Origin: Acidimicrobiales bacterium
GTDB taxonomy: Bacteria > Actinomycetota > Acidimicrobiia > Acidimicrobiales > Palsa-688
Direction: 5' to 3'
Assembly (NCBI GenBank): GCA_019241495.1
Contig: JAFAWZ010000036.1
Coordinates: 1 to 7,768 of the forward strand
Length of the DNA: 7,768 nt
The notes below the pieces were generated by a model. It was not told the origin of the DNA, did not search any database, and was given only the letters and a program-made list of their open reading frames with translations. Of the stretch, positions 1-4,604 are shown piece after piece (position 1 is the first letter of the stretch; the number at the start of each line of letters is the position of its first letter). Made by a program: the position numbers and the translations under genes.

Positions 1-774
1 CCTGTAGTCGTTGTGGCCCCCCAACCGCACGCCCAGGGCGGCGGCGAAGGCCGCTTCGACCACCCCGGCATTGGGAGAAGGGTGAGCAGGCGCCTGGTTT
101 CGGACCGCGGTCCAGATCGCGGCGCATCTCCTGGGTCGGGCCGCGGCCACGAGAACCGCGGCCAGGCGGGCCGGCAGCCAGTTGGCCAGGTCGTCGGCCC
201 GGGCGCTGGCCCAGCCGAAGCGCTCGTACCTCGAGGTGTGGTGGCCGACCATGGCGTCGAGGGTGTTGACGGCCCGGTACACCAGCACGCCAGGAGCGCC
301 CGCCACGGCGGCCCAGAACACGGGGGCGACCACGGCGTCGACGGTGTTCTCGGCCACCGATTCGACCACCGCCCGGGCGATCTCCTTCTCGTCGAGGTCG
401 TCGGTCCGCCGGCCCACCAGAGCCTTCAACCGTTCACGCGCCTCGGGCAGATCACCGGCCTCGACCGCGCCCGCCACGTGGCGCGCCGCCTCCGTCAACG
501 CCCGGGGCGCCACCGCCACGTACGTGCAGGCGCAGAGGACGATGGCACGCCGGGACCGGGTGGGTTGCCGGCCCCTCAAGACGGCGCCGGTGAGGGCGGC
601 CACACCTGCTCCGATGCCGGCATAGGCCGCCCCGACGGCGCGCTGGTCGGCCCATACCAGCCGCTCTCCCGCGGTCATGGCCCGCCCGAACCCGGCGACG
701 GGATGGCACCGCGCTGGAGGTTCGCCGAGCAGGCGGTCGAGAGCCAGCCCGGCGCCGATGGCCAACGCTCTCAC
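1..774 (-). CDS. cbiB: Adenosylcobinamide-phosphate synthase CbiB (3' end cut by window edge)
   Basis: Membrane protein of late cobalamin synthesis that joins aminopropanol (or its phosphate) to adenosylcobyric acid, giving adenosylcobinamide (phosphate). The 258 visible codons read in one frame to base 1. Family signatures seen: GEPPARCHPV near residues 17-26, SVAENTVDA at about 139-147, VNTLDAMVGHHTSRYERFGW from about 169, DDLANWLPARL, and HPSPNAG followed by LGVRLGG near the cut end. Hydrophobic Ala/Val/Leu-rich segments between them fit membrane helices. The family is usually a little over 300 residues, so roughly the last 50-60 are outside the window. I chose the GTG start at 774 because it forms a GTGA overlap with the cobS stop, the usual sign of translational coupling, and places the conserved N-terminal motif correctly. 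It is the third gene of the cobU-cobS-cbiB operon and should share its riboswitch. Function is by family; the assignment is secure. Confidence 0.95.
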   Translation of the reverse strand, partial: MRALAIGAGLALDRLLGEPPARCHPVAGFGRAMTAGERLVWADQRAVGAAYAGIGAGVAALTGAVLRGRQPTRSRRAIVLCACTYVAVAPRALTEAARHVAGAVEAGDLPEARERLKALVGRRTDDLDEKEIARAVVESVAENTVDAVVAPVFWAAVAGAPGVLVYRAVNTLDAMVGHHTSRYERFGWASARADDLANWLPARLAAVLVAAARPRRCAAIWTAVRNQAPAHPSPNAGVVEAAFAAALGVRLGGHNDYR

Positions 775-1481
775 CACCGGGCCGCCCCGACCAGCAGTCC
801 CGTGGTCTCAGCGACCATGGCGGTTGCTCCCAGAACGTCGCCGGTGTAGCCACCGATCCGGCGCCGGGCCAGGACCACGACCAAGGTTCCGGACAAAATG
901 GCCGCTCCCGCGCCAGCCAGTCCAGGCCCGATCCGCCACGCCGCGCACAGGGCGAGGGCGGCCAGGGCTCCGCCGGCGAGGGCGGGCCACCGGGTCGGGC
1001 CAGAGAACGCCGATGCCAGGCCTCCGGCGGGCCGGGCGTAGGGCTGGGTGCGGGCCACGACCGCGATCAGGGTTCTCGACAGGCACCACAGCCCGGCCAG
1101 GAGCAGGAAGCCCCTCGTCCGCGAAGCGCTGGCCAGCGCGGCCCAGCGCAGAAGGAGGACGGCTCCCGCCGCGCCCACCCCGAACGCGCCGCAGTCCGGG
1201 GCGGCCATGACCTCGAGCCGGCGATGGCGGTCCAGGGGCGGGAGGAGCCCGTCAGCGCTGTCGACCAGGCCGTCGAGATGAAGCAGCCCGGTGAGGCCGA
1301 AATCCAGGGCAACCACAATGGCCGCCGCCACCGCTGGGGTCCACGCCTGGCCGGCGGCCCACCACACCCCGCCGAGCGCGGCGCCGAGCAGGGCGCCGAC
1401 CAGAGGGAACCAGTCGAGGGTGGTAGGTCCCGGCGCCTCGGACCGCCCGACGGCAGTTAGGAATGCGATGGCCGACCGCAT
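771..1481 (-). CDS. cobS: Adenosylcobinamide-GDP ribazoletransferase (cobalamin synthase) CobS
   Basis: Integral membrane enzyme that joins adenosylcobinamide-GDP to alpha-ribazole (phosphate), the last condensation in B12 assembly. The protein is 236 residues, close to the family's usual 240-260. Seen in order: a short N-terminal segment beginning MRSAIAFLTAV, a hydrophobic stretch with the FPLVGALLG motif near 25-33, the acidic signature HLDGLVDSADG at 68-78 (the Asp residues thought to bind Mg2+), RRLEVMAAPDCGAFGV at about 87-102, several Ala/Leu-rich membrane segments, and the C-terminal RRIGGYTGDVLGA signature. The frame is open further upstream to 1568, but that part lies inside cobU and has no family similarity, so I take the ATG at 1481, one base after the cobU stop. 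No strong ribosome binding site is visible there, so coupling to cobU translation is likely. The stop overlaps the cbiB start by four bases. Confidence 0.96.
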   Translation of the reverse strand: MRSAIAFLTAVGRSEAPGPTTLDWFPLVGALLGAALGGVWWAAGQAWTPAVAAAIVVALDFGLTGLLHLDGLVDSADGLLPPLDRHRRLEVMAAPDCGAFGVGAAGAVLLLRWAALASASRTRGFLLLAGLWCLSRTLIAVVARTQPYARPAGGLASAFSGPTRWPALAGGALAALALCAAWRIGPGLAGAGAAILSGTLVVVLARRRIGGYTGDVLGATAMVAETTGLLVGAARW

Positions 1482-1482
1482 G

Positions 1483-2025
1483 TCAGGCCGGCCCTGTCTG
1501 GTCGAAGTGCAGAGTCTGGTCCAGGCGCAGGGCGCGACCCGCCACGACGAGAAAGGCCACCTGGGCAATGGCGGAGACGGCCTGGTTCACGTAACCGAGC
1601 TGATCGCGAAAGCGCCCACCGAGCTCGGTGGAGGGGTGCACGCCCAGGCCGACCTCCTCCGACACCACGACGGTCGGCCCGGACCGTTGTGTCAGGCAGG
1701 CTGTCAGCTCCGTTGTGTCGACCCGGAAGGCCGGGTGGGCGGCGACCCAGGTCCCGAGCGAGTCGATGAGGACGGCGCCGTCGGATGGGACCGTGCGGAG
1801 CGCGCCGGCCAGATCGGTGCCGGCCTCGACGGTCTGCCACGCCGCCGGGCGGCGCGCCCGGTGGGCCGCGATACGAGCCGCGAAGTCGGCGTCGTCTCCC
1901 GCCACGCCGGTCGCGATGTAGTTGACGGTGTGTCCCGATGCGCCCGCGAGCTTCTCCGCGAACGCGGACTTACCGCTGCGCGCTCCACCGAGCACCAGGG
2001 TGATCATTTGTCCTTCAGAACCCAT
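1483..2025 (-). CDS. cobU: Bifunctional adenosylcobinamide kinase / adenosylcobinamide-phosphate guanylyltransferase CobU
   Basis: Cytosolic enzyme that phosphorylates adenosylcobinamide and then transfers GMP to give adenosylcobinamide-GDP for CobS. It is 180 residues, as usual for the family. Seen: Walker A GGARSGKS at 13-20, YIATG at about 36-40, the stretch RIAAHRARRPAAWQTVE at about 51-67 in which His55 aligns with the guanylylated histidine (His46) of Salmonella CobU, a Walker B-like strand VLIDSLGTW, VVSEEVGLGVHPSTELGGRFRD, and the C-terminal VVAGRALRL. Two starts are possible. ATG at 2025 follows GAGGA with a 5-base gap. ATG at 2007 (MITLVLGG, nearer the family's usual N-terminus) follows AAGGA with only 3 bases. 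I prefer 2025 on spacing. It is the first gene of the minus-strand operon, directly behind a cobalamin riboswitch. Confidence 0.96.
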   Translation of the reverse strand: MGSEGQMITLVLGGARSGKSAFAEKLAGASGHTVNYIATGVAGDDADFAARIAAHRARRPAAWQTVEAGTDLAGALRTVPSDGAVLIDSLGTWVAAHPAFRVDTTELTACLTQRSGPTVVVSEEVGLGVHPSTELGGRFRDQLGYVNQAVSAIAQVAFLVVAGRALRLDQTLHFDQTGPA

Positions 2026-2035
2026 TCACGTCCTC
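2026..2035 (-). promoter_or_regulatory. Shine-Dalgarno region of cobU, able to pair with the riboswitch 5' flank
   Basis: On the minus strand GAGGA (2035-2031) sits 5 bases before the ATG at 2025. The bases GGACGTGA (2033-2026) are complementary to TCACGGTCC (2215-2207), apart from one bulged G, giving TCAC/GTGA and GTCC/GGAC. That partner is the 5' flank of the cobalamin riboswitch. This is direct sequence complementarity; that it acts as the sequestering helix is inference. Confidence 0.5.
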
Positions 2036-2040
2036 GCGTA

Positions 2041-2216
2041 CCTCCGGCAGGCAGGTCTCCTGGCTCCCGGATCCACTCTCCCCCGGCCTTCCCGCCCGGG
2101 GTGCCCGGGAATCCGGACCTGGCCGAGCCGTGGCCGTTCGGTGGGGTTCGCTCCCCGGTCACAGTTGCGGGACAGCCCCGGATTGGCACCGGGTTCCCTG
2201 CTCTACGGACCGTGAG
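2041..2216 (-). promoter_or_regulatory. Cobalamin (adenosylcobalamin) riboswitch controlling cobU-cobS-cbiB
   Basis: Read on the minus strand, the segment has the hallmark order of B12 riboswitches: a 5' stem region, GGGAACCCGGTGCCAATCC with CCCGG/CCGGG pairing, the core GGGGCTGTCCCGCAACTGTGA, a GGGG-agcgaa-CCCC hairpin at about 2156-2143, a GC-rich peripheral hairpin (TTCCC..GGGAA, about 2113-2091), and finally the B12 box GGAGCCAGGAGACCTGCC near 2067-2050. It ends about 20 bases before the cobU ATG. No terminator with a T-run lies between box and ATG, so control of translation initiation is more likely than attenuation. It is antisense to cobO's upstream region, so it should not control cobO. 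Edges are approximate. Confidence 0.95.
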
Positions 2217-2223
2217 CGTACTC

Positions 2224-2251
2224 ATTATGTTGACGGCATGGCACGGGTCGA
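2224..2251 (-). promoter_or_regulatory. Candidate promoter of the cobU operon
   Basis: On the minus strand there is a -10-like CATAAT (2229-2224, 5 of 6 to consensus) and a -35-like TCGACC (2251-2246, 4 of 6) with a 16-base spacer. Transcription would begin near 2217, immediately before the first paired bases of the riboswitch, which is where a promoter is needed. The -35 lies inside the start of cobO. Consensus matching only. Confidence 0.45.
2226..2231 (+). promoter_or_regulatory. Candidate -10 element for leaderless cobO mRNA
   Basis: TATGTT fits the actinobacterial TANNNT -10 form and ends 6 bases before the A of the cobO ATG at 2238, so the start codon would be at or next to the +1. No Shine-Dalgarno sequence precedes that ATG, which supports leaderless initiation. 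No convincing -35 is seen. The element overlaps the minus-strand CATAAT. Confidence 0.4.
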
Positions 2252-2762
2252 GTCCGTGGTGGTCCTCAACACCGGGCACGGGAAGGGGAAGTCGTCCGCC
2301 GCGTTCGGGGTGATGGCCCGGGGGTGGGCGCGGGGCTGGACGGTCGGAGTAGTCCAGTTCATCAAGGGAGGTAAGTGGAAGACCGGCGAACGCAAGCTCG
2401 CCGACCATCTGGGTATCGAGTGGCACACCTTGGGGGACGGCTTCACCTGGGAGTCGACCGACATGGACGAAACGGTGGCGAAGGGCCGTCACGCATGGGC
2501 GGTCGCGGCGGGGATGCTGGCCTCGGGGGAGTACGACCTGCTGATCCTCGATGAGATCACCTACGCGGTGAAGTACGGCTGGGTCGACGCCGCGACGGTG
2601 GCCGCCGGCATCCGTGACCGGGCGGGCCGCACCAATGTGGTCCTCACCGGCCGGGACGCGGCCGACGAGCTGGTCGAGGTGGCCGACACCGTCACCGAGA
2701 TGCGCAAGGTCAAGCACGCCTACGACCAGGGCATCAAGGCCAAGAAGGGCATCGAGTACTAG
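2238..2762 (+). CDS. cobO: Corrinoid (cob(I)yrinic acid a,c-diamide / cob(I)alamin) adenosyltransferase, CobO/CobA/BtuR family
   Basis: Transfers the adenosyl group of ATP to a reduced cobalt corrinoid, making the Co-C bond of coenzyme B12. The protein is 174 residues. Seen: a P-loop of the inverted family type, NTGHGKGKSSAAFG (about 11-24); VGVVQFIKGGKWKTGE; GFTWES; the DEITYAVKYGW block at 105-115; VVLTGRDAADELVEVADTVTEMR; and the family C-terminus VKHAYDQGIKAKKGIEY. It lacks the roughly 20-residue N-terminal helix found in Salmonella CobA. The frame stays open upstream to 2130, but that part is antisense to the riboswitch and unlike the family, so ATG 2238 is the best start. There is no clear ribosome binding site, so it may be translated from a leaderless mRNA. 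It is divergent from the cobU operon and belongs to the same pathway, but is outside the riboswitch's reach. Confidence 0.95.
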   Translation: MARVESVVVLNTGHGKGKSSAAFGVMARGWARGWTVGVVQFIKGGKWKTGERKLADHLGIEWHTLGDGFTWESTDMDETVAKGRHAWAVAAGMLASGEYDLLILDEITYAVKYGWVDAATVAAGIRDRAGRTNVVLTGRDAADELVEVADTVTEMRKVKHAYDQGIKAKKGIEY

Positions 2763-2788
2763 CTGGTTGTCTGACGGTGTTGTCACAC

Positions 2789-2801
2789 GTCTGGGCCAGA
2801 C
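2789..2801. promoter_or_regulatory. Perfect 6-bp dyad, possible operator
   Basis: GTCTGG-g-CCAGAC is a perfect inverted repeat with a one-base centre, 25 bases before the start of the small bicistron that encodes a helix-turn-helix protein. A third half-site CCAGAC occurs at 2812-2817. Autoregulation is inference; the symmetry is seen directly. A T-run does not follow, so it is a poor terminator for cobO. Confidence 0.35.
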
Positions 2802-2825
2802 TCCCCATCCACCAGACTCCCCATC
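2796..2825. repeat. Tandem 14-bp direct repeat upstream of the small bicistron
   Basis: CCAGACTCCCCATC occurs at 2796-2809 and again at 2812-2825, a period of 16 bases, ending one base before the ATG at 2827. The first copy shares its CCAGAC with the right half of the neighbouring dyad. It may be a protein-binding array or a local duplication. Confidence 0.8.
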
Positions 2826-2826
2826 T

Positions 2827-3027
2827 ATGAGCCGAACCGCCGACGATCCGGTCCCACCACGACTCGTCCTGAACCTGGACGAGGCATTCCGGGTGTTGGA
2901 GGCTCTGGAAGACGCCCGTCTGGCCATGCGCGAGACGGGAGTCGCTCCAGGACTGCAGGACGAGCTGGCGACTGTGATCCGGGTGATCCACGGTAGGCTC
3001 GGTTTCGAGGAAGGAGGCGTGTCGTGA
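2827..3027 (+). CDS. Small hypothetical protein (66 aa), first gene of a two-gene unit
   Basis: I do not recognise this gene. It begins MSRTADDPVPPRLVLNLDEAF and ends GRLGFEEGGVS. After a Pro-rich start the body (about 14-60) is rich in Leu, Glu, Arg and Ala with spacing typical of two amphipathic helices (DEAFRVLEALEDARLAMRE, then LQDELATVIRVIHGRLGF). There is no signal peptide, membrane segment or Cys pair. The start is the only ATG in the frame near the beginning of the conserved-looking part. No good ribosome binding site precedes it; instead the ATG follows directly on a 14-bp direct repeat. The stop overlaps the next start as GTGA, so the two are probably co-translated. A small helical partner or antitoxin-like protein for the HTH gene is possible but unproven. 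Confidence 0.65.
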   Translation: MSRTADDPVPPRLVLNLDEAFRVLEALEDARLAMRETGVAPGLQDELATVIRVIHGRLGFEEGGVS

Positions 3028-3197
3028 CCGACCCCGAGGTTCTGCTGCCAGCCGAAGCGGCGCGTCGCCTGGGACTCCCGACTCGGCTGATCATCGAAGC
3101 CATGCACGAGAAGAGACTGCCGCGGGTGCAGCTGGCTGACGGGACCCTCGGGGTGCCCGCCGATGCTCTCGAAGACTTCCAGGTGCCGAGTAGTTAA
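3024..3197 (+). CDS. Small excisionase/MerR-like helix-turn-helix protein (57 aa)
   Basis: Starts with GTG, preceded by a very strong Shine-Dalgarno AAGGAGG at 3011-3017 with a 6-base gap, and overlaps the previous stop as GTGA. The residues LLPAEAARRLGLPTRLIIEAMHEKRLPRVQL, then GTLGVPADALEDF, follow the pattern of the HTH_17/excisionase DNA-binding domain: an LxxxEAAxxLGxxxxxI helix-turn-helix, a basic RLPRV wing, and a closing PxDALxxF helix. The whole protein is this single domain. Such domains act as transcription regulators or recombination directionality factors. No integrase gene is visible in the window, so a local regulator, perhaps of its own operon through the upstream dyad, is more likely. 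It uses codons like its neighbours. Confidence 0.75.
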   Translation: MTDPEVLLPAEAARRLGLPTRLIIEAMHEKRLPRVQLADGTLGVPADALEDFQVPSS

Positions 3198-3199
3198 AG

Positions 3200-3223
3200 G
3201 GCCTCGAGCGCGGGGCTCGGGCC
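3200..3223 (+). terminator. Hairpin after the small bicistron, possible terminator
   Basis: GGCC-t-CGAGC, loop GCGGG, then GCTCG-GGCC, a 9-bp GC-rich stem with one bulged T starting 3 bases after the HTH gene's stop. No T-run follows, which is common for actinobacterial terminators but makes the call uncertain. A -10-like TAGACT at 3224-3229 directly after it could serve the next gene. Confidence 0.4.
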
Positions 3224-3272
3224 TAGACTGCGGAGTGGGCATGTACCGCACGCGATCCACTTGGTCGGATCG

Positions 3273-4082
3273 ATGATCCGACTGCAGGTCGTAGATGCCT
3301 TCGCCGACCGGCCGTTCTCCGGGAACCCAGCGGCGGTAGCGCTCCTGGAGCGCTTCCCCACCGCCGATTGGATGCAGCTGGTGGCGCGGGAGATGAACCT
3401 CTCGGAAACGGCGTTCGTCGTGCCCCGGCCTGATGGTGATCACGAGCTGCGCTGGTTCACGCCGGTCGGCGAGGTCAGCCTGTGTGGCCACGCCACCCTC
3501 GCCGCGGCCCACCTTCTCGGCGGCACGGCCCGCTTCCACACCCGCAGCGGCCCGATCGCTTGCCAGCCGGCGGAGGCTGACACGGCGGACCCCCTCGTCG
3601 AGGGTCTCATCGAGATGGACTTCCCGGTCGAACGGCCCGAGGAGACCCACGTTCCATCCTCGCTCGTCGGGCTCGGCTTGCGGACGTTCGCGGCAGGCAG
3701 CCTCCACGCGCTGGCCGAGCTGGACGACGCTCAGGCCGTCCGTGACTTCGTCCCCGATCTGGCCCTCATCGCCGCCCTTCCGTGGCGGGGCCTGGCCGTG
3801 ACGGCTTTGTCGGATCCTGACGGTCCTCGGGGGGTCGACTTCGTGAGCCGGTTCTTCGCTCCCAGCGTGGGGATCCCCGAGGACCCGGTGACCGGATCGA
3901 CGCACTGCATGCTGGCCCCATTCTGGGCCCGCCGCCTCGGGCGTCTCGACCTGGTTGGCTACCAGGCCTCGGCTCGGGGTGGGACGGTTCACACCCGGCT
4001 GGCCGGCAATCGGGTCGCCCTGGCCGGACAGGCGGTCACGGTGTCGGAGGTGAACCTCTTGTTCGGGCCGGAGGGGGAGTGA
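3273..4082 (+). CDS. PhzF family isomerase/epimerase
   Basis: Member of the PhzF/YddE fold family (diaminopimelate-epimerase-like), whose best-known member isomerises DHHA in phenazine synthesis; most members have no known substrate. It is 269 residues, close to the usual 260-300. Seen: DAFADRPFSGNPAAV at 8-22, the catalytic-type Glu in NLSETAFV (Glu45, the same number as in Pseudomonas PhzF), RWFTPVGEVSLCGHATLA at 60-77, DFVSRFFAP near 190, EDPVTGSTHC at 203-212, and GYQASARGGTV. The start ATG 3273 matches the family N-terminus; a TTG four codons earlier is less likely. The ribosome binding site is weak. No phenazine genes are near, so a phenazine role is not supported. It is separated from the upstream bicistron by a hairpin and is probably transcribed alone. 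Confidence 0.93.
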   Translation: MIRLQVVDAFADRPFSGNPAAVALLERFPTADWMQLVAREMNLSETAFVVPRPDGDHELRWFTPVGEVSLCGHATLAAAHLLGGTARFHTRSGPIACQPAEADTADPLVEGLIEMDFPVERPEETHVPSSLVGLGLRTFAAGSLHALAELDDAQAVRDFVPDLALIAALPWRGLAVTALSDPDGPRGVDFVSRFFAPSVGIPEDPVTGSTHCMLAPFWARRLGRLDLVGYQASARGGTVHTRLAGNRVALAGQAVTVSEVNLLFGPEGE

Positions 4083-4122
4083 CGGCTGGCTTCGCCACCC
4101 CGCCGCGGTTTGGCTCGGCTAA

Positions 4123-4265
4123 GCGCCCGCCGCAGGACTAGTTGGACTAAGAGAAGGCGGCGGCACTTGCGATGTCCCAGAGTTACTGAGCACTGTCACG
4201 AGATCTTCGATTGAAAGAACAGTGCCGCCGCCTCCTCTTCGTTTACTCAATCCTGCGGCGGGCAC
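4123..4265. mobile_element. 143-bp inverted-repeat element flanked by TAA (MITE-like)
   Basis: The 45 bases inward from 4123 and from 4265 (opposite strand) match at 36 positions without gaps. The outer block GCCCGCCGCAGGA and the inner blocks AGGCGGCGGCACT are identical. TAA stands directly outside both ends (4120-4122 and 4266-4268), as a 3-bp target-site duplication would. The centre (about 4168-4220) is AT-richer and has no reading frame of note. These features fit a miniature inverted-repeat element or a remnant of an insertion sequence, but I cannot name a family. Alternatives are a long hairpin terminator between phzF and the converging tRNA gene, or a structured small RNA. It holds most of the gene-free stretch 4083-4360. 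Confidence 0.5.
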
Positions 4266-4304
4266 TAACTGTGTCAACGGGCCGTTCTCAGGGCGCTCGT
4301 CTAC

Positions 4305-4320
4305 AAAACTGGGTGACCAG
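4305..4320 (-). terminator. Weak possible terminator of the tRNA transcript
   Basis: On the minus strand CTGG-tcac-CCAG is followed by TTTT, about 40 bases after the tRNA 3' end. The stem is only 4 bp (5 with a G-T pair), so this is a weak candidate; the nearby GCTTT-ggg-AAAGC hairpin (4344-4332) or the inverted-repeat element could serve instead. Confidence 0.25.
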
Positions 4321-4360
4321 CGCGCTCAGAAGCTTTCCCAAAGCCCGCGAGATGGAGAAG

Positions 4361-4434
4361 TGGGCGTGCCGGGCCTCGATCCCGGGACCTCTGCGGTGTG
4401 AACGCAGCGCTCTACCAGACTGAGCCACACGCCC
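4361..4434 (-). tRNA. tRNA-Val, anticodon CAC
   Basis: The minus strand folds as a full cloverleaf of 74 bases: acceptor GGGCGTG/CACGCCC with discriminator A, D-stem GCTC/GAGC with loop AGTCTGGTA (GG pair present), anticodon stem CTGCG/CGCAG with loop TTCACAC (anticodon CAC at 4400-4398, reading GUG codons), variable loop AGGTC, and T-stem CCGGG/CCCGG. No CCA is encoded; the next bases are CTT. The T-loop is ATCGAGG, so position 54 is A instead of the nearly universal T. All five stem regions pair perfectly, so the gene looks functional otherwise. It is divergent from gltB. Confidence 0.93.
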
Positions 4435-4446
4435 TGGCGGTCGGCC

Positions 4447-4452
4447 AATCTA
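4447..4452 (-). promoter_or_regulatory. Candidate -10 of the tRNA-Val gene
   Basis: TAGATT on the minus strand (4 of 6 to TATAAT) ends 12 bases before the tRNA 5' end, which would give a leader of about 6 bases. Candidate -35 sites (TTGGCC at 4472-4467, TTGCCG at 4479-4474) have poor spacing of 14 and 21 bases. Confidence 0.35.
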
Positions 4453-4526
4453 GCCGCAAATGACCAGGCCAACCGGCAAAGGCGGTAAGCGGGGTAAATC
4501 GCTCCCAGGTTGGCGCCGGTGACGAG

Positions 4527-4532
4527 TATGCT
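4527..4532 (+). promoter_or_regulatory. Candidate -10 of gltB
   Basis: TATGCT fits the TANNNT form and would start transcription near 4539, giving a leader of about 66 bases. No matching -35 is seen at the right distance. The leader holds a small stem (CTTGC 4531-4535 with GCAAG 4544-4548), but nothing I recognise as a riboswitch. Confidence 0.3.
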
Positions 4533-4604
4533 TGCACTTCGCAGCAAGGGCCAGCGTCGTCCCTTCACGCGGAACGAGTAGGACCTCTCCCCGGAAGGAC
4601 GCTG

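Noticed and set aside
1482..1568. Longer cobS starting at 1568
   Set aside because: The extension overlaps the conserved end of cobU and is unlike CobS N-termini; ATG 1481 follows the cobU stop directly.
2130..2237. Longer cobO starting at 2130
   Set aside because: The added residues come from the complement of the riboswitch and show no similarity to adenosyltransferase N-termini.
2004..3992. 662-codon open frame on the minus strand across cobO, the small bicistron and most of phzF
   Set aside because: It runs antisense to several recognised genes and through the riboswitch, with no recognisable domain; a composition artefact.
4211..4423. 70-codon plus-strand frame across the inverted-repeat element and the tRNA
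   Set aside because: It reads through the right arm of the element and antisense to the tRNA, with no ribosome binding site or recognisable motif.
3024..4434. A relict integrative element at the tRNA-Val gene, suggested by the excisionase-like protein
   Set aside because: No integrase, no phage genes and no second copy of the tRNA 3' end was found. The only similar stretch (AGTGGGCATG at about 3233-3242) is ten bases with a mismatch, which is chance level.
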